Assembly: GCF_001662485.1 (NCBI RefSeq)
Contig: NZ_JMTM01000017.1
Location: forward strand, 248,001-312,000
Direction of reading: 5' to 3'
Length of the DNA stretch: 64,000 bases
DNA from: Flavobacterium succinicans
GTDB lineage: Bacteria > Bacteroidota > Bacteroidia > Flavobacteriales > Flavobacteriaceae
Positions 17,092 to 25,185 of this stretch are shown here, in pieces; position 1 is the stretch's first letter, and each line of letters opens with the position of its first letter. The notes below the pieces were generated by a model. It was not told the origin of the DNA, did no database searches, and was given only the letters and a program-made list of their open reading frames with translations. Both the position numbers and the translations under genes were made by a program.

Positions 17092-17131
17092 AGGATCAGC
17101 AGTTGGCTTTTTTGGATACATTTTAAAAGTT

Positions 17132-17737
17132 TTACCCCAAGTTGTTCTTTTCAAATAAATCCACTACATCCTCTTTACCGACTTGCAGGTTCCAGACCTG
17201 AAGTCCGAGAGCTTGTGCCGCATCCGTGTTTTCTTTTTTATCGTCTACAAACAAGGTTCTTTTGGGTGACAACTCATTTTGTTGCAAAACGTGTAAATAA
17301 ATTTCTGCATTGGGTTTTCGCATGCCTACTTCAAAAGAAAAATACACTTTTTCAAAACATTGGTAAAAAGCCCCATAAAACGAACTTCCTGTTTTTTGCT
17401 CAAAAGTGTCAATATGAATCGCATCAGTATTGCTCAACAAGAACAAGCGGTATTTTTGTGACAATAATTGCAAAAATTCTAAACGATACAAGGGAAAATC
17501 AAGTAAAACCGCATTCCAAGCTGCAAGAATTTCTTCGTGACTCGCATTGGGTATTTGTTTTTGAAAACCGTTTAAAAAAGCCTCTCGTGTACAATCGCCT
17601 TTTTCAAAAGCTATGTTTAGAGCGTCCAATTCTTCATTCCAAGCCTTGAGACCCAATGCTTGTAACTTGTCTTGTGTGGCTTGCTTGTCTAGATTGATAA
17701 ATACATCTCCAAAATCAAAAATGATGGCATTAATCAT
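17132..17737 (-). CDS. HAD-superfamily hydrolase, YihX-type
   Basis: A 201-aa haloacid-dehalogenase-like phosphatase. Motif I is IIFDFGDVFIN near residue 5-15 (nucleophile Asp followed by F-G, as in YihX sugar-phosphatases that have DxG instead of DxD). Motif II is FLLSNTDA, and motif III/IV are RKPNAEIY and LFVDDKKEN. The start is placed at ATG 17737, which overlaps the end of ribD by 8 bases and suggests translational coupling. A sugar-phosphate or FMN-like substrate is likely. Coupling to ribD hints at flavin metabolism, but this is only context. Confidence 0.85.
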   Translation of the reverse strand: MINAIIFDFGDVFINLDKQATQDKLQALGLKAWNEELDALNIAFEKGDCTREAFLNGFQKQIPNASHEEILAAWNAVLLDFPLYRLEFLQLLSQKYRLFLLSNTDAIHIDTFEQKTGSSFYGAFYQCFEKVYFSFEVGMRKPNAEIYLHVLQQNELSPKRTLFVDDKKENTDAAQALGLQVWNLQVGKEDVVDLFEKNNLG

Positions 17738-18779
17738 AATTGCTAAGTAGTAAAAGTTCGTCAGTTGCAATAGTTGATTTATTTGGATTCTTTTTGGGAA
17801 GTATCGGTGCTTTTATTCCAGAATGAAAAGAAATTGCTCCAATAAAAATCCGTGCTTCATCCCACATATTCAAATCGATAAAATGCTGAATGGTAGTGGT
17901 GCCACCTTCAATAATAACAGATTGAAGACGGTGCTCGTATAACTTATCTAAAAGTTGAGATACTGTATTTTTTTCAAAATCAATCGCTTCAAAATAACAA
18001 TTCTTCTTGTTTTCATTGTGTTTTTTTGAGGTAAAAATCAGTGTAGGAACATTTTGATCCAAAACAAAACTTTCTTCGGGTATGCGTCCTTCTCGGTCTA
18101 TTATTACGCGAGTAGGATTTTGTCCGTACCAATCTCTAGTGTCTAACTTTGGATTATCAGAAAGTACCGTTTGTGTTCCCACCAAAATTGCCTGTTCTTC
18201 GCTACGCCATTTATGTACCAATTGTCGAGAGTAGGGATTGGTAATCCAAATCGGGGATCGTTCGTAAGTTGGATTTGGTGATGGAGCGATAAAACCATCT
18301 TGACTTTCGGCCCATTTTAGGATAATGTAGGGACGTTTTTGGTTGTGAAATGTAAAAAAGCGTTTGTTGAGTTCTTGACATTCTTTTTCGAGGACACCAA
18401 TAGTTACTTGAATACTAGACTTTTGCAAACGTTCTATGCCTTTACCCGCCACTTGAATGTTGGGATCAACCGTTCCGATAACTACTTTTGGAATTTTACT
18501 TCGGACAATCAAGTCGGCACAAGGTGGTGTTTTCCCAAAATGACTGCAAGGTTCAAGACTTACATATATAGTAGCTTCTTTTAATTGTGATTTGTCTTTT
18601 ACCGAATTAATGGCGTGCACTTCAGCGTGAGGTTCTCCTGCTTTTTTGTGCCAACCTTCACCAATTATTTTTCCGTTAGCTACAATCACGCTGCCCACCA
18701 TAGGGTTAGGATACGTAGTGCCTAAGCCATTTTTGGCTAGTTCGATGCAACGTTTTATATAAGTTTCATGTGTGTTCAC
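17730..18779 (-). CDS. ribD: Bifunctional riboflavin deaminase/reductase RibD
   Basis: This 349-aa protein carries two riboflavin steps. The N-terminal zinc deaminase (1-145) has HAEVHAI and SLEPCSHFGKTPPC, the zinc ligands. The C-terminal reductase (150-349) includes TLKWAESQDGFIA-like IILKWAESQDG and VIIEGGTTTIQHF. It deaminates and reduces the pyrimidine intermediate after GTP cyclohydrolase II. Translation seems to begin at a GTG (18777-18779), since the family consensus MNTHE starts exactly there. It is divergent from the GNAT gene. Confidence 0.95.
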   Translation of the reverse strand: MNTHETYIKRCIELAKNGLGTTYPNPMVGSVIVANGKIIGEGWHKKAGEPHAEVHAINSVKDKSQLKEATIYVSLEPCSHFGKTPPCADLIVRSKIPKVVIGTVDPNIQVAGKGIERLQKSSIQVTIGVLEKECQELNKRFFTFHNQKRPYIILKWAESQDGFIAPSPNPTYERSPIWITNPYSRQLVHKWRSEEQAILVGTQTVLSDNPKLDTRDWYGQNPTRVIIDREGRIPEESFVLDQNVPTLIFTSKKHNENKKNCYFEAIDFEKNTVSQLLDKLYEHRLQSVIIEGGTTTIQHFIDLNMWDEARIFIGAISFHSGIKAPILPKKNPNKSTIATDELLLLSNYD

Positions 18780-18873
18780 TGTGCAAAAGTACTATTTTTT
18801 GGGCGTTAGATTTCGCTAATTTGTCAATTAACAATGCTATTTTTGTCAGACTAACCAAATTAGATAAAATAGA

Positions 18874-19359
18874 ATGACACCTTGGACTATTAGAAAAATT
18901 GAAAAGAAGGACAATCCAGCCGTAGCAAAGCTAATTAGAGCTGTTTTTGATGAATTGGAAATTCCAAAAGTAGGCACCGCCTATGAAGACCCCTATTTGG
19001 ATTTGATGTTCGAGGAATACAGCAAGCCACGTTCTGTTTATTTTGTGGTGGAGCAAGAGGGCGAAGTAGTTGGTTGTGCAGGTATTGCGCCTTTGGCCAA
19101 TGAAAAAGAAACCATTTGTGAATTGCAAAAAATGTACTTTTTACCAGCCACTCGCGGAAAAGGAATTGGTAGTGAAATGATGGCTATTTGTTTGCAAGCT
19201 GCCAAAGAATTTGGGTTTGAGCAATGTTACCTCGAAACGATGCCGTTTATGCATTCCGCTCAAAAGTTGTATAAGAAAACGGGCTTTGAGTATTTGTGCA
19301 GTGCTATGGGAAATACAGGTCATAGCAGTTGTCCAGTTTGGATGTTGAAAGATTTGTAA
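18874..19359 (+). CDS. GNAT-family N-acetyltransferase
   Basis: A 161-aa single GNAT domain: the start is TPWTIRKIEKKDNPAVAKLI, the central strand EGEVVGCAGIAPL, the acetyl-CoA loop YFLPATRGKGIGSEMM (R/Q-x-x-G-x-G/A motif) near 90-105, and the last helix AQKLYKKTGFEYL. The acceptor is unknown. It is followed 46 bases later by prmC on the same strand. Confidence 0.88.
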   Translation: MTPWTIRKIEKKDNPAVAKLIRAVFDELEIPKVGTAYEDPYLDLMFEEYSKPRSVYFVVEQEGEVVGCAGIAPLANEKETICELQKMYFLPATRGKGIGSEMMAICLQAAKEFGFEQCYLETMPFMHSAQKLYKKTGFEYLCSAMGNTGHSSCPVWMLKDL

Positions 19360-19405
19360 GCTCTCCAATTAATTCGATGGGAGTCGATAAATATTACTAA
19401 TAATC

Positions 19406-20260
19406 ATGACTATAAAAACATACAGAACTTTTTTTATTCAAGAACTTTCTTCGCTTTATGGAGAGGGCGAGGCCGAAAGTTTTTTCTATTTGATTTTAGA
19501 AGCCAAGCACCAGCTCAAAAGAATCGATTTGGCGTTACAACCCGATTTGACCTTTTCGGAGGTGGAACTCGTGGTTTGGAACAGTATTTTAGAAGATTTA
19601 AAAAAAGAAATCCCGATTCAGTATCTTTTAGGAAAAACCAGTTTTTATGGATTGGATTTTGAAGTCAATGAAAACGTGTTGATTCCAAGACCCGAAACCG
19701 AAGAGTTGGTCGAATGGATGCTGCAAGATTGTTCCAAAAGAGAAATGACAAATAACTTCTCTATTCTCGATATCGGAACGGGAAGTGGCTGCATTCCGAT
19801 TAGTTTGAAACAACAGTTGCCAATGGCCAAAGTTTCGGCTATTGATGTTTCGGAAAAGGCTTTGGAAGTGGCTAAAGGCAATGCGAAGTTAAATGGAGTG
19901 GAAGTGCATTTTATATTGCAAAACATTTTGGAAACAACCGATTTGTTGGAAAGTTATGACGTCATTGTTTCGAATCCGCCCTATGTTCGCAATTTAGAAA
20001 AGCAAGAAATCAAGAACAATGTATTGGAATATGAACCGCATTTGGCTTTGTTTGTAGCCGATGATAATGCTTTGATTTTTTATAGAAAAATAGGTGAGTT
20101 GGCATTGAAAAGTTTGCGTCCCAACGGGAAATTGTTTTTTGAAATCAATCAGTATCTCGGTAAAGAAACGGTTGATTTATTAAAAGATTTAGGTTTTCAA
20201 AATGTTGAATTACGAAAAGACATTTACGGGAATGACAGGATGATTTTGGCTTCTTTGTAA
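19406..20260 (+). CDS. prmC: Release factor glutamine methyltransferase
   Basis: This 284-aa methylase modifies the GGQ glutamine of RF1 and RF2. The N-terminal helical domain (1-75) precedes FYGLDFEVNENVLIPRPET. The SAM motif is ILDIGTGSGCIPI near 118-130, and the catalytic NPPYV motif is in VSNPPYVRN near 187-195. The length and order match PrmC/HemK closely. Confidence 0.96.
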   Translation: MTIKTYRTFFIQELSSLYGEGEAESFFYLILEAKHQLKRIDLALQPDLTFSEVELVVWNSILEDLKKEIPIQYLLGKTSFYGLDFEVNENVLIPRPETEELVEWMLQDCSKREMTNNFSILDIGTGSGCIPISLKQQLPMAKVSAIDVSEKALEVAKGNAKLNGVEVHFILQNILETTDLLESYDVIVSNPPYVRNLEKQEIKNNVLEYEPHLALFVADDNALIFYRKIGELALKSLRPNGKLFFEINQYLGKETVDLLKDLGFQNVELRKDIYGNDRMILASL

Positions 20261-20296
20261 GGGAGTTGTTGAACTAATTTTCAATCTATTGTCCTT

Positions 20297-20355
20297 TGTC
20301 AGTTCGAGCGCAGTCGAGAACAGTTCGTGAATCTCGACTGCGCTCGATTTGACAG
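20297..20355. repeat. Long imperfect palindrome (GAGCGCAGTCGAG family)
   Basis: The left arm ends in TTCGAGCGCAGTCGAGA. The right arm starts TCTCGACTGCGCTCGA and ends TTTGACAG. About 21 of 24 positions pair across a 12-base loop. I recall the same palindrome as a common dispersed repeat of Flavobacteriaceae. It lies just after prmC, so it may also act as a terminator-like hairpin, although no T run follows. Confidence 0.8.
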
Positions 20356-20460
20356 TACTTCTAGAGTATTTTAATCTAGTTTTTGTACAAAAAGAAATAC
20401 GGATTTGATTGTTGATTGATGGTTTTTGGTATCAAATCTGAAATCTTAACTCGTTGTTTT

Positions 20461-20575
20461 GCGTGAGGGATAGGAGCTAACTACCGAAGTAGTGCGTATA
20501 GCCCGACCGCATAAAAAAAAGGGACCGACTAGCACGATTGCTGAGTAGGTCCCTTTTTTTTTATGGGGTCACGCC
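20461..20575. repeat. Dispersed repeat with flanks GCGTGAGGGATAGGAGC / GGGTCACGCCC and a central hairpin
   Basis: The left flank holds GTGAGGGATAGGAGC, an ACTACCGAAGTAGT mini-palindrome and ATAGCCCGACCGCAT. The centre is a strong A8-GGGACC / GGTCCC-T8 hairpin, and the right flank is ATGGGGTCACGCCC. The plan (constant flanks, variable hairpin) resembles that of the TAGCCCCG repeats. Confidence 0.65.
20511..20565 (-). terminator. Bidirectional terminator of the permease gene
   Basis: An uninterrupted stem of eight A plus GGGACC pairs with GGTCCC plus eight T. It works in either direction. It sits 18 bases after the permease stop on the minus strand and is embedded in the repeat described at 20461. 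Confidence 0.85.
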
Positions 20576-20582
20576 CAAATAT

Positions 20583-21827
20583 TTATTCGTATCGCAATGC
20601 TTCAATTGGGTCGAGTTTCGAAGCTTTTACAGCAGGATATAATCCAGAAACAATGGCCACCATAAAACTAGTAGCAAAAGCGGCTAAGATGGCGCCCCAC
20701 GGAATAACGAAAGCAAAATCCATTGCGCTCGCGATACCAAAACCGATTAAGATTCCGAAAAAGATTCCGACGAGTCCGCCGATTTGACCAATGAGTAAGG
20801 TTTCGATAAAAAACTGAATCGCCACGGTCGATTTCTTGGCGCCTAAGGCTTTTCGAACGCCAATTTCTCGGGTTCTTTCGGTTACCGAAACTATCATAAT
20901 ATTCATCAAAGCAATCGAGGAACCAAAAATGGTAATCACCCCAATGAGCCAAGCTGCTAAACCTAAATACTGAGTGATGCCTAAAATACGGTTGATTAAA
21001 TCATCGCTGCGCACTACGCCAAAGTTGTTGTCTTTTACTGGGCTTAATTTTCGCACGCGACGCATTACGCTAGTGGCGTTGTCTACGGCTTGGTCTAGTA
21101 ATTCTTTTTTGCCCACCATTACGCTCAAACTGTAATTGATGTTCGGGGCACTAAAGAGCGAACGCGCTACTTGAATCGGAATCAACACGCGCAAATCCTG
21201 ACTGTTGCCAAAAGTGGAACCCTTTTCTTTGAGCACGCCAATGACTCTAAATTTGGCTCCGCGAATCGAAATGATTTTGTCGATAGGATTGACGTCTTTC
21301 AAAAGTCCTTTCTCAAAATCCGAACCAACGATACACACAAAGGCATTGTTGGCAATGTCAAAACTTGTAAAATTTCGTCCCGCACTAAAATCCAATCCCG
21401 AATTCACCGCATACATTTCGTCCACGCCCACGATTTTGTTTTCGGGGTCTGTTTTGGTGTTCAGGTATTTCACTTCGGCAGCAGAGCTTGCGGTAAACGA
21501 AATCGAAGTCTCGGTAAAAGGATATTTGTATTTGTTTCTAAACGCCACGGCATCTGGGTAGGAGATAATCGGGTTGATGATTTCTCGTTCGCCGCCGCCG
21601 CGGTTTCGCGTTGTATTTTCGTATTGATTGATGTTGAAAGTATTGGCACCCATCGAGGCAAAATCAGACGAAATTTGATTTTCTAAGGCCGCCACCACGG
21701 TCAAAATCCCCACCAAAGCTGTGATTCCAATAGCAATAATCAGTACCGTAAGAATGGTACGAAGCAATTGCGTTTTGATTGAACCCAACGCAATTTTAAT
21801 ATTTTCTTTGAATAATTTTAGCATCAT
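20583..21827 (-). CDS. MacB/FtsX-type ABC transporter permease
   Basis: This 414-aa membrane protein has one N-terminal transmembrane helix (about 20-42, TILTVLIIAIGITALVGILTV), a large periplasmic domain (45-280) and three C-terminal helices near 285-310, 335-365 and 375-400, ending EALRYE, the hallmark of MacB permeases. Partners of this type carry lipoproteins, peptides or macrolides across the envelope by mechanotransmission. No ATPase gene is adjacent, so its partner lies elsewhere. The start could be the second Met codon. Confidence 0.92.
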   Translation of the reverse strand: MMLKLFKENIKIALGSIKTQLLRTILTVLIIAIGITALVGILTVVAALENQISSDFASMGANTFNINQYENTTRNRGGGEREIINPIISYPDAVAFRNKYKYPFTETSISFTASSAAEVKYLNTKTDPENKIVGVDEMYAVNSGLDFSAGRNFTSFDIANNAFVCIVGSDFEKGLLKDVNPIDKIISIRGAKFRVIGVLKEKGSTFGNSQDLRVLIPIQVARSLFSAPNINYSLSVMVGKKELLDQAVDNATSVMRRVRKLSPVKDNNFGVVRSDDLINRILGITQYLGLAAWLIGVITIFGSSIALMNIMIVSVTERTREIGVRKALGAKKSTVAIQFFIETLLIGQIGGLVGIFFGILIGFGIASAMDFAFVIPWGAILAAFATSFMVAIVSGLYPAVKASKLDPIEALRYE

Positions 21828-22028
21828 ATAAGTTTGTCACGAAAATACAATTTTTGTTACAAGTTTGGTTTTCAAAAAACACTAAATTTCAAATCCACAA
21901 ACCTTCTATTTTTTTTAAAACCATACAAGGACATTTAAGTTTTTCTTTTTGAACTTGGCTGACATCTTTGTGTCTTTTGCAGTTGAATTTCACAGCTTCA
22001 ATAAAAACTTCTATGATTATATGTTTGA

Positions 22029-22259
22029 TAGCTTTGCGAACCTTGCGTAAAACTTAGCGTTCATTGCGGTTAAATTGTACAGCCTTATTCCTTATAGGGT
22101 TCACAAAAAATCTTCAAAAAACTCCAATGACTTATATTTTTAACAGTTTTGCGAACCTTGCGTAAAACTTTGCGTTCCTTGCGGTTAAATTGTACAGCCT
22201 TATGTGTTATATGGTTCACAAAAAATCTTCAAAAAAACTCCAATGACTTATATGTTTTA
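22029..22259. repeat. Two tandem copies of a 115-base unit
   Basis: Both copies contain TTGCGAACCTTGCGTAAAAC (at 22034 and 22149), then GCGTTC-TTGCGGTTAAATTG, TACAGCCTTAT, GGTTCACAAAAAATCTTC and CTCCAATGACTTATAT. They differ at roughly a tenth of positions. A more decayed unit is traceable at about 21978-22028 (TTTTGCAGTTGAATTTCACAG). Related fragments occur near 25045 and 33755. Confidence 0.85.
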
Positions 22260-22267
22260 ATTTTCAG

Positions 22268-22408
22268 AAGCTATTCCCGCTTTTCATTACAAGTCCTCGC
22301 ACCCCAAGCCATTTTTCTACGCCCCAAAAGGAGCTTCCGTTGGTCGCTCTTTTAGGTCAAGAAAAATTGGCTTTTGGCGCTCCGGGCTTTCCATTACAAT
22401 CGGGGCTA
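22268..22408 (-). repeat. TAGCCCCG-type repeat, copy 3 (long form)
   Basis: On the minus strand it starts TAGCCCCGATTGTAATGG and ends TTGTAATGAAAAGCGGGA. The interior is about 95 bases longer than in other copies and holds an inverted pair CCAAAAGCCAATTTTTC / GAAAAATGGCTTGG, so the structure is a long hairpin with the same outer flanks. Confidence 0.7.
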
Positions 22409-22619
22409 GGGCAGTAGGAACACCAAAACGTTTGGTTGGAGTTGTAAGTTGAAAAGAAACTACTTTTAGCTTTTTTTGTAAGGGATTAGTGTTATATTTG
22501 GATTCTTACTGCAAAAATTAGGCTTGTTTATTTGCAGTGAATATTGCTAAAAGATGAAGAAGGGATTTGTTTTCGAACGATTTAGAACAAAAAGTAAAGA
22601 AATAATATATCAAATATAA

Positions 22620-23240
22620 ATGGAGATTGAAAAACTAAAACAAATTTTATTTAACGTAAATCATTTATGTTCACATATTTCTTGCTCAAGAACACAAATT
22701 AAAAAAATTGATTTTGGTGAACATAAACAGATTTATACTGATATTGAAAGATTGTTAACTATTTATGTATGTTCATTATTAGATGAGCTTGTTGTTTTTG
22801 AAAAATTTGTACATAAACAAGATAACTTTTACTTATCAGATACCTTATATGTAATAGTTCCTTTGATTGATTACCTAAAACAATTTGATTCCTTAAAGGT
22901 TAAAAGAAATAAACTATTGGCACATCTAAATAGAGACCAAAGTAAAACTTTTAATCCTTGGTGGAAAGCATTACATGGGAAAAGATTTTCAACAACAATT
23001 CAAGAAGACAGAATGTTATTTAGTACGATAAAATGTATTCACGACATATTTAAAAAACGTTTTGCTAAAGAACTTAAAGAAGTATTAGAAGAATTTAATA
23101 AGGAGATTGATATCTATGAAAAAAAAATTATTGAGATGCCTAGTGTTGATACCTATAAAGATATCGCTGCAACGATTGAAGAAGTTCAAAATAGAATGAA
23201 AGAGAGAGATTTTACTTTTACAATACTTAGTAGAATGTAA
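22620..23240 (+). CDS. Uncharacterised protein with HEPN-like RNxxxAH motif
   Basis: This is a soluble, all-helical 206-aa protein with no family I can name. Residues 85-105 read YLKQFDSLKVKRNKLLAHLN; R96-N97-K-L-L-A-H102 fits the R-polar-x4-H signature of HEPN RNases and HEPN-like domains (as in AbiV, Cthe_2314 and MAE_28990 groups). The C-terminal third is a Lys/Glu-rich probable coiled coil (130-200). It has AT-rich base use and sits alone between repeats and corA with the small gene at 23351, which looks like an acquired patch. Ribonuclease activity is a guess from the motif only. Confidence 0.6.
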   Translation: MEIEKLKQILFNVNHLCSHISCSRTQIKKIDFGEHKQIYTDIERLLTIYVCSLLDELVVFEKFVHKQDNFYLSDTLYVIVPLIDYLKQFDSLKVKRNKLLAHLNRDQSKTFNPWWKALHGKRFSTTIQEDRMLFSTIKCIHDIFKKRFAKELKEVLEEFNKEIDIYEKKIIEMPSVDTYKDIAATIEEVQNRMKERDFTFTILSRM

Positions 23241-23350
23241 TAAACTAATGGTTACTTACACTACTATTCATTTGAGTAATTGTCTTAAATCAAGAGTAAA
23301 ATAATCTTCCAATAAGTTATTAATCAAAAGATAATTTTTAATCCTACCTA

Positions 23351-23779
23351 ATGATAAAATTCATAAAAAAAATGTTTTTGAAAGAATCGAATAACAAAGT
23401 GCTTTCTGTACCGAAAAGTTCTTGTGAAACTAATTCAGAACGTGAAATTCTTACTGAAAAGTTTTTTAGAAATTTAGAATTAGTAGAAAATTTCAAAAAG
23501 ATTTATAAAAATTACTGTGACATAAACAATAAATGGAATTCTCCTGCATTTGCGGATTCAAGTATTACAAATAGACAGTATTATGAAACAATTAAAAAGG
23601 TTTCCGAGGAAGAGTATTCAGATGCGCAATGTGAAGCTGTAAAAGTTGTAGAAATTCACGAAAATTCTGTTAAAGACTACATAAAAAGTCTAGACTCTCA
23701 ATATGATAATTTAAAGTTGCTTTTTGAGGAAATTAAAGTTGATAATCCCAACTCTACAGGCATTTATTTAGATAATTAA
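23351..23779 (+). CDS. Uncharacterised small charged protein
   Basis: This 142-aa protein starts with a basic stretch (MIKFIKKMFLKESNNK) and continues as alternating charged helices. It contains four cysteines without a recognisable metal pattern. No signal peptide, membrane span or known motif is visible. It follows the HEPN-like gene by 110 bases on the same strand and shares its AT-rich composition. It may be a partner of that gene or just another orphan. Confidence 0.5.
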   Translation: MIKFIKKMFLKESNNKVLSVPKSSCETNSEREILTEKFFRNLELVENFKKIYKNYCDINNKWNSPAFADSSITNRQYYETIKKVSEEEYSDAQCEAVKVVEIHENSVKDYIKSLDSQYDNLKLLFEEIKVDNPNSTGIYLDN

Positions 23780-23898
23780 AAGCTAATTGAGATTTTTAAG
23801 AACTCCCATCATTTATTAGATTTACATTTTTAAAAGTCAAATATAAATGCTCAAAAAGTGGATTTATCGATGAGCGCATCTATTCACACCCAATTATA

Positions 23899-24786
23899 AT
23901 GACACAACCAACCCTCACAAAAATACAATTCGACAACTTTGTTTGGATAGACATTTGCCAACCCAACAAGGAAAATCTAGATAAAATCGCCCAAGAATAC
24001 CAGTTGGATTATTTTCAAATTAAAGATAGTTTGGAGCGAGGCCATTTGCCTAAATTTGAAAAACAGCCCAATTATAATTTTTTAATTCTGAGAGCTTTTA
24101 CGCCGAGAATGGCCAGTAAAGCGACTACCATCAATGAATTGTCGCATAAAATCGCCTTTTTTTACAACGGACACAAAATCATCACGATTCATCGCAGTCC
24201 GTTTGCGTTTTTGGAAACCGTAAAAAAAGACCACAAAACGCCGGAGGAGATTTTGATTTATCTCATCCACAAAATGGTAGAAACTTATCAAGTGCCTTTA
24301 AACGACTTAGATGAAAAAATCATTCAAATCGAAAAGACGATTTTCCTGCAAGACTATTCCAAAATATCACTGGAAGAACTGTATTTCTTGAAAGCGCAAA
24401 CCCGTATCACCAAAAAACTATTGCAGATTTTTCAAAATGTCATTCATCAACTCGAAGTGAGCGAGTCCTCCAAAACCGCTTTGCAAGACATCAAAGACAA
24501 GCTGCTGAGTTTGCTGCTCAATTATGACGAAGTGCTTGAAAATGCCAACAATTTACTGAATACCTATCTTTCGGTCAACGCACAAAAAAGCAATGATGTG
24601 ATGAAATTGTTGACCATCTTTTCGGCTTTCTTTTTACCCTTAACATTTATTGCAGGTATCTATGGAATGAACTTTGAAAACATGCCCGAACTACAATGGC
24701 CTTTGGGTTATTTTATGACCTTGGGCGTGATGGTGGTAATTGCGTTGGTCATCTATTTTTGGTTCAAAAGAAAACGCATTCTTTGA
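23899..24786 (+). CDS. CorA-family divalent cation transporter
   Basis: A 295-aa CorA-type channel. A long cytoplasmic N-terminal domain and stalk helices (about 1-235) are followed by two transmembrane segments at about 236-258 and 268-290. The signature YGMNFENMPE, the GMN selectivity motif plus its acidic loop, lies between them near 256-265. It imports Mg2+ or Co2+ as a pentamer. Confidence 0.93.
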   Translation: MTQPTLTKIQFDNFVWIDICQPNKENLDKIAQEYQLDYFQIKDSLERGHLPKFEKQPNYNFLILRAFTPRMASKATTINELSHKIAFFYNGHKIITIHRSPFAFLETVKKDHKTPEEILIYLIHKMVETYQVPLNDLDEKIIQIEKTIFLQDYSKISLEELYFLKAQTRITKKLLQIFQNVIHQLEVSESSKTALQDIKDKLLSLLLNYDEVLENANNLLNTYLSVNAQKSNDVMKLLTIFSAFFLPLTFIAGIYGMNFENMPELQWPLGYFMTLGVMVVIALVIYFWFKRKRIL

Positions 24787-25185
24787 TTTAAGTTCTACCT
24801 TCAACTGTTTTGGTAATCACATTAAAAGCAACCACATAGGAGCATCATAGATTACACTAACTAGGCAAAGAATAAATAGAAATAGCCCTATTTTACACAT
24901 AGTATCGCTATGTGAATAGTAAAACGTCTATCTTTTTCTTTTAAAGACTATAAATTCTATGTTTATCCTATGTGGTAAAAAATAATTTCACCCAAACGGT
25001 AATGATAATAAAAAGGTATATAAGAAATAAGTTCAGCAATTAAACAAACTTATATGAGCTTAAATGCCTTATATGGTTCAAAAATAAGATTGGTTTGTTG
25101 TATAATAATAAAACCCACTTTTTTTGGATAGGATTTCTTTTAAAAAGTAAGATATTTGCAAACCTAATTGAAAATTCATTTTACA
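24787..25185. other. Gene-free region between corA and hisS
   Basis: About 400 bases hold nested palindromes (24831-24976) and a decayed piece of the TTATATGGTTC repeat (25045-25085). I see no coding frame, RNA gene or clear promoter. A 63-codon frame at 25095 lies antiparallel in phase to hisS and has no features. Confidence 0.6.
24831..24976. repeat. Nested palindromes, ACCACATAGGA family
   Basis: The outer arms ACCACATAGGA (24831-24841) and TCCTATGTGGT (24966-24976) are exact inverse repeats 125 bases apart. Inside lies a second exact pair CACATAG / CTATGTG around TATCG (24896-24914). I recall similar CACATAG/CTATGTGGT pairs in other flavobacterial intergenic regions. Confidence 0.75.

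Larger units (their letters stand above)
21828..22619. other. Gene-free region of 790 bases made largely of repeats
   Basis: This stretch holds a tandem duplication with 115-base period (22029-22259), a decayed third unit before it, and a long TAGCCCCG-type element (22268-22408). No convincing frame, RNA gene or promoter is visible in the rest. It separates the minus-strand permease from two lone plus-strand accessory genes. Confidence 0.7.

Noticed and set aside
21171..21686. A 171-codon plus-strand frame opposite the MacB-like permease
   Set aside because: Composition is Arg/His/Phe-rich without motifs and it lies wholly inside a clear gene on the other strand.
22029..22259. Possible CRISPR-like array
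   Set aside because: Only two long diverged units in direct contact, with no spacers and no cas genes.
22149..22355. A 68-codon frame in the tandem repeat region
   Set aside because: It is formed by the repeat unit plus part of the TAGCCCCG element; no protein features.
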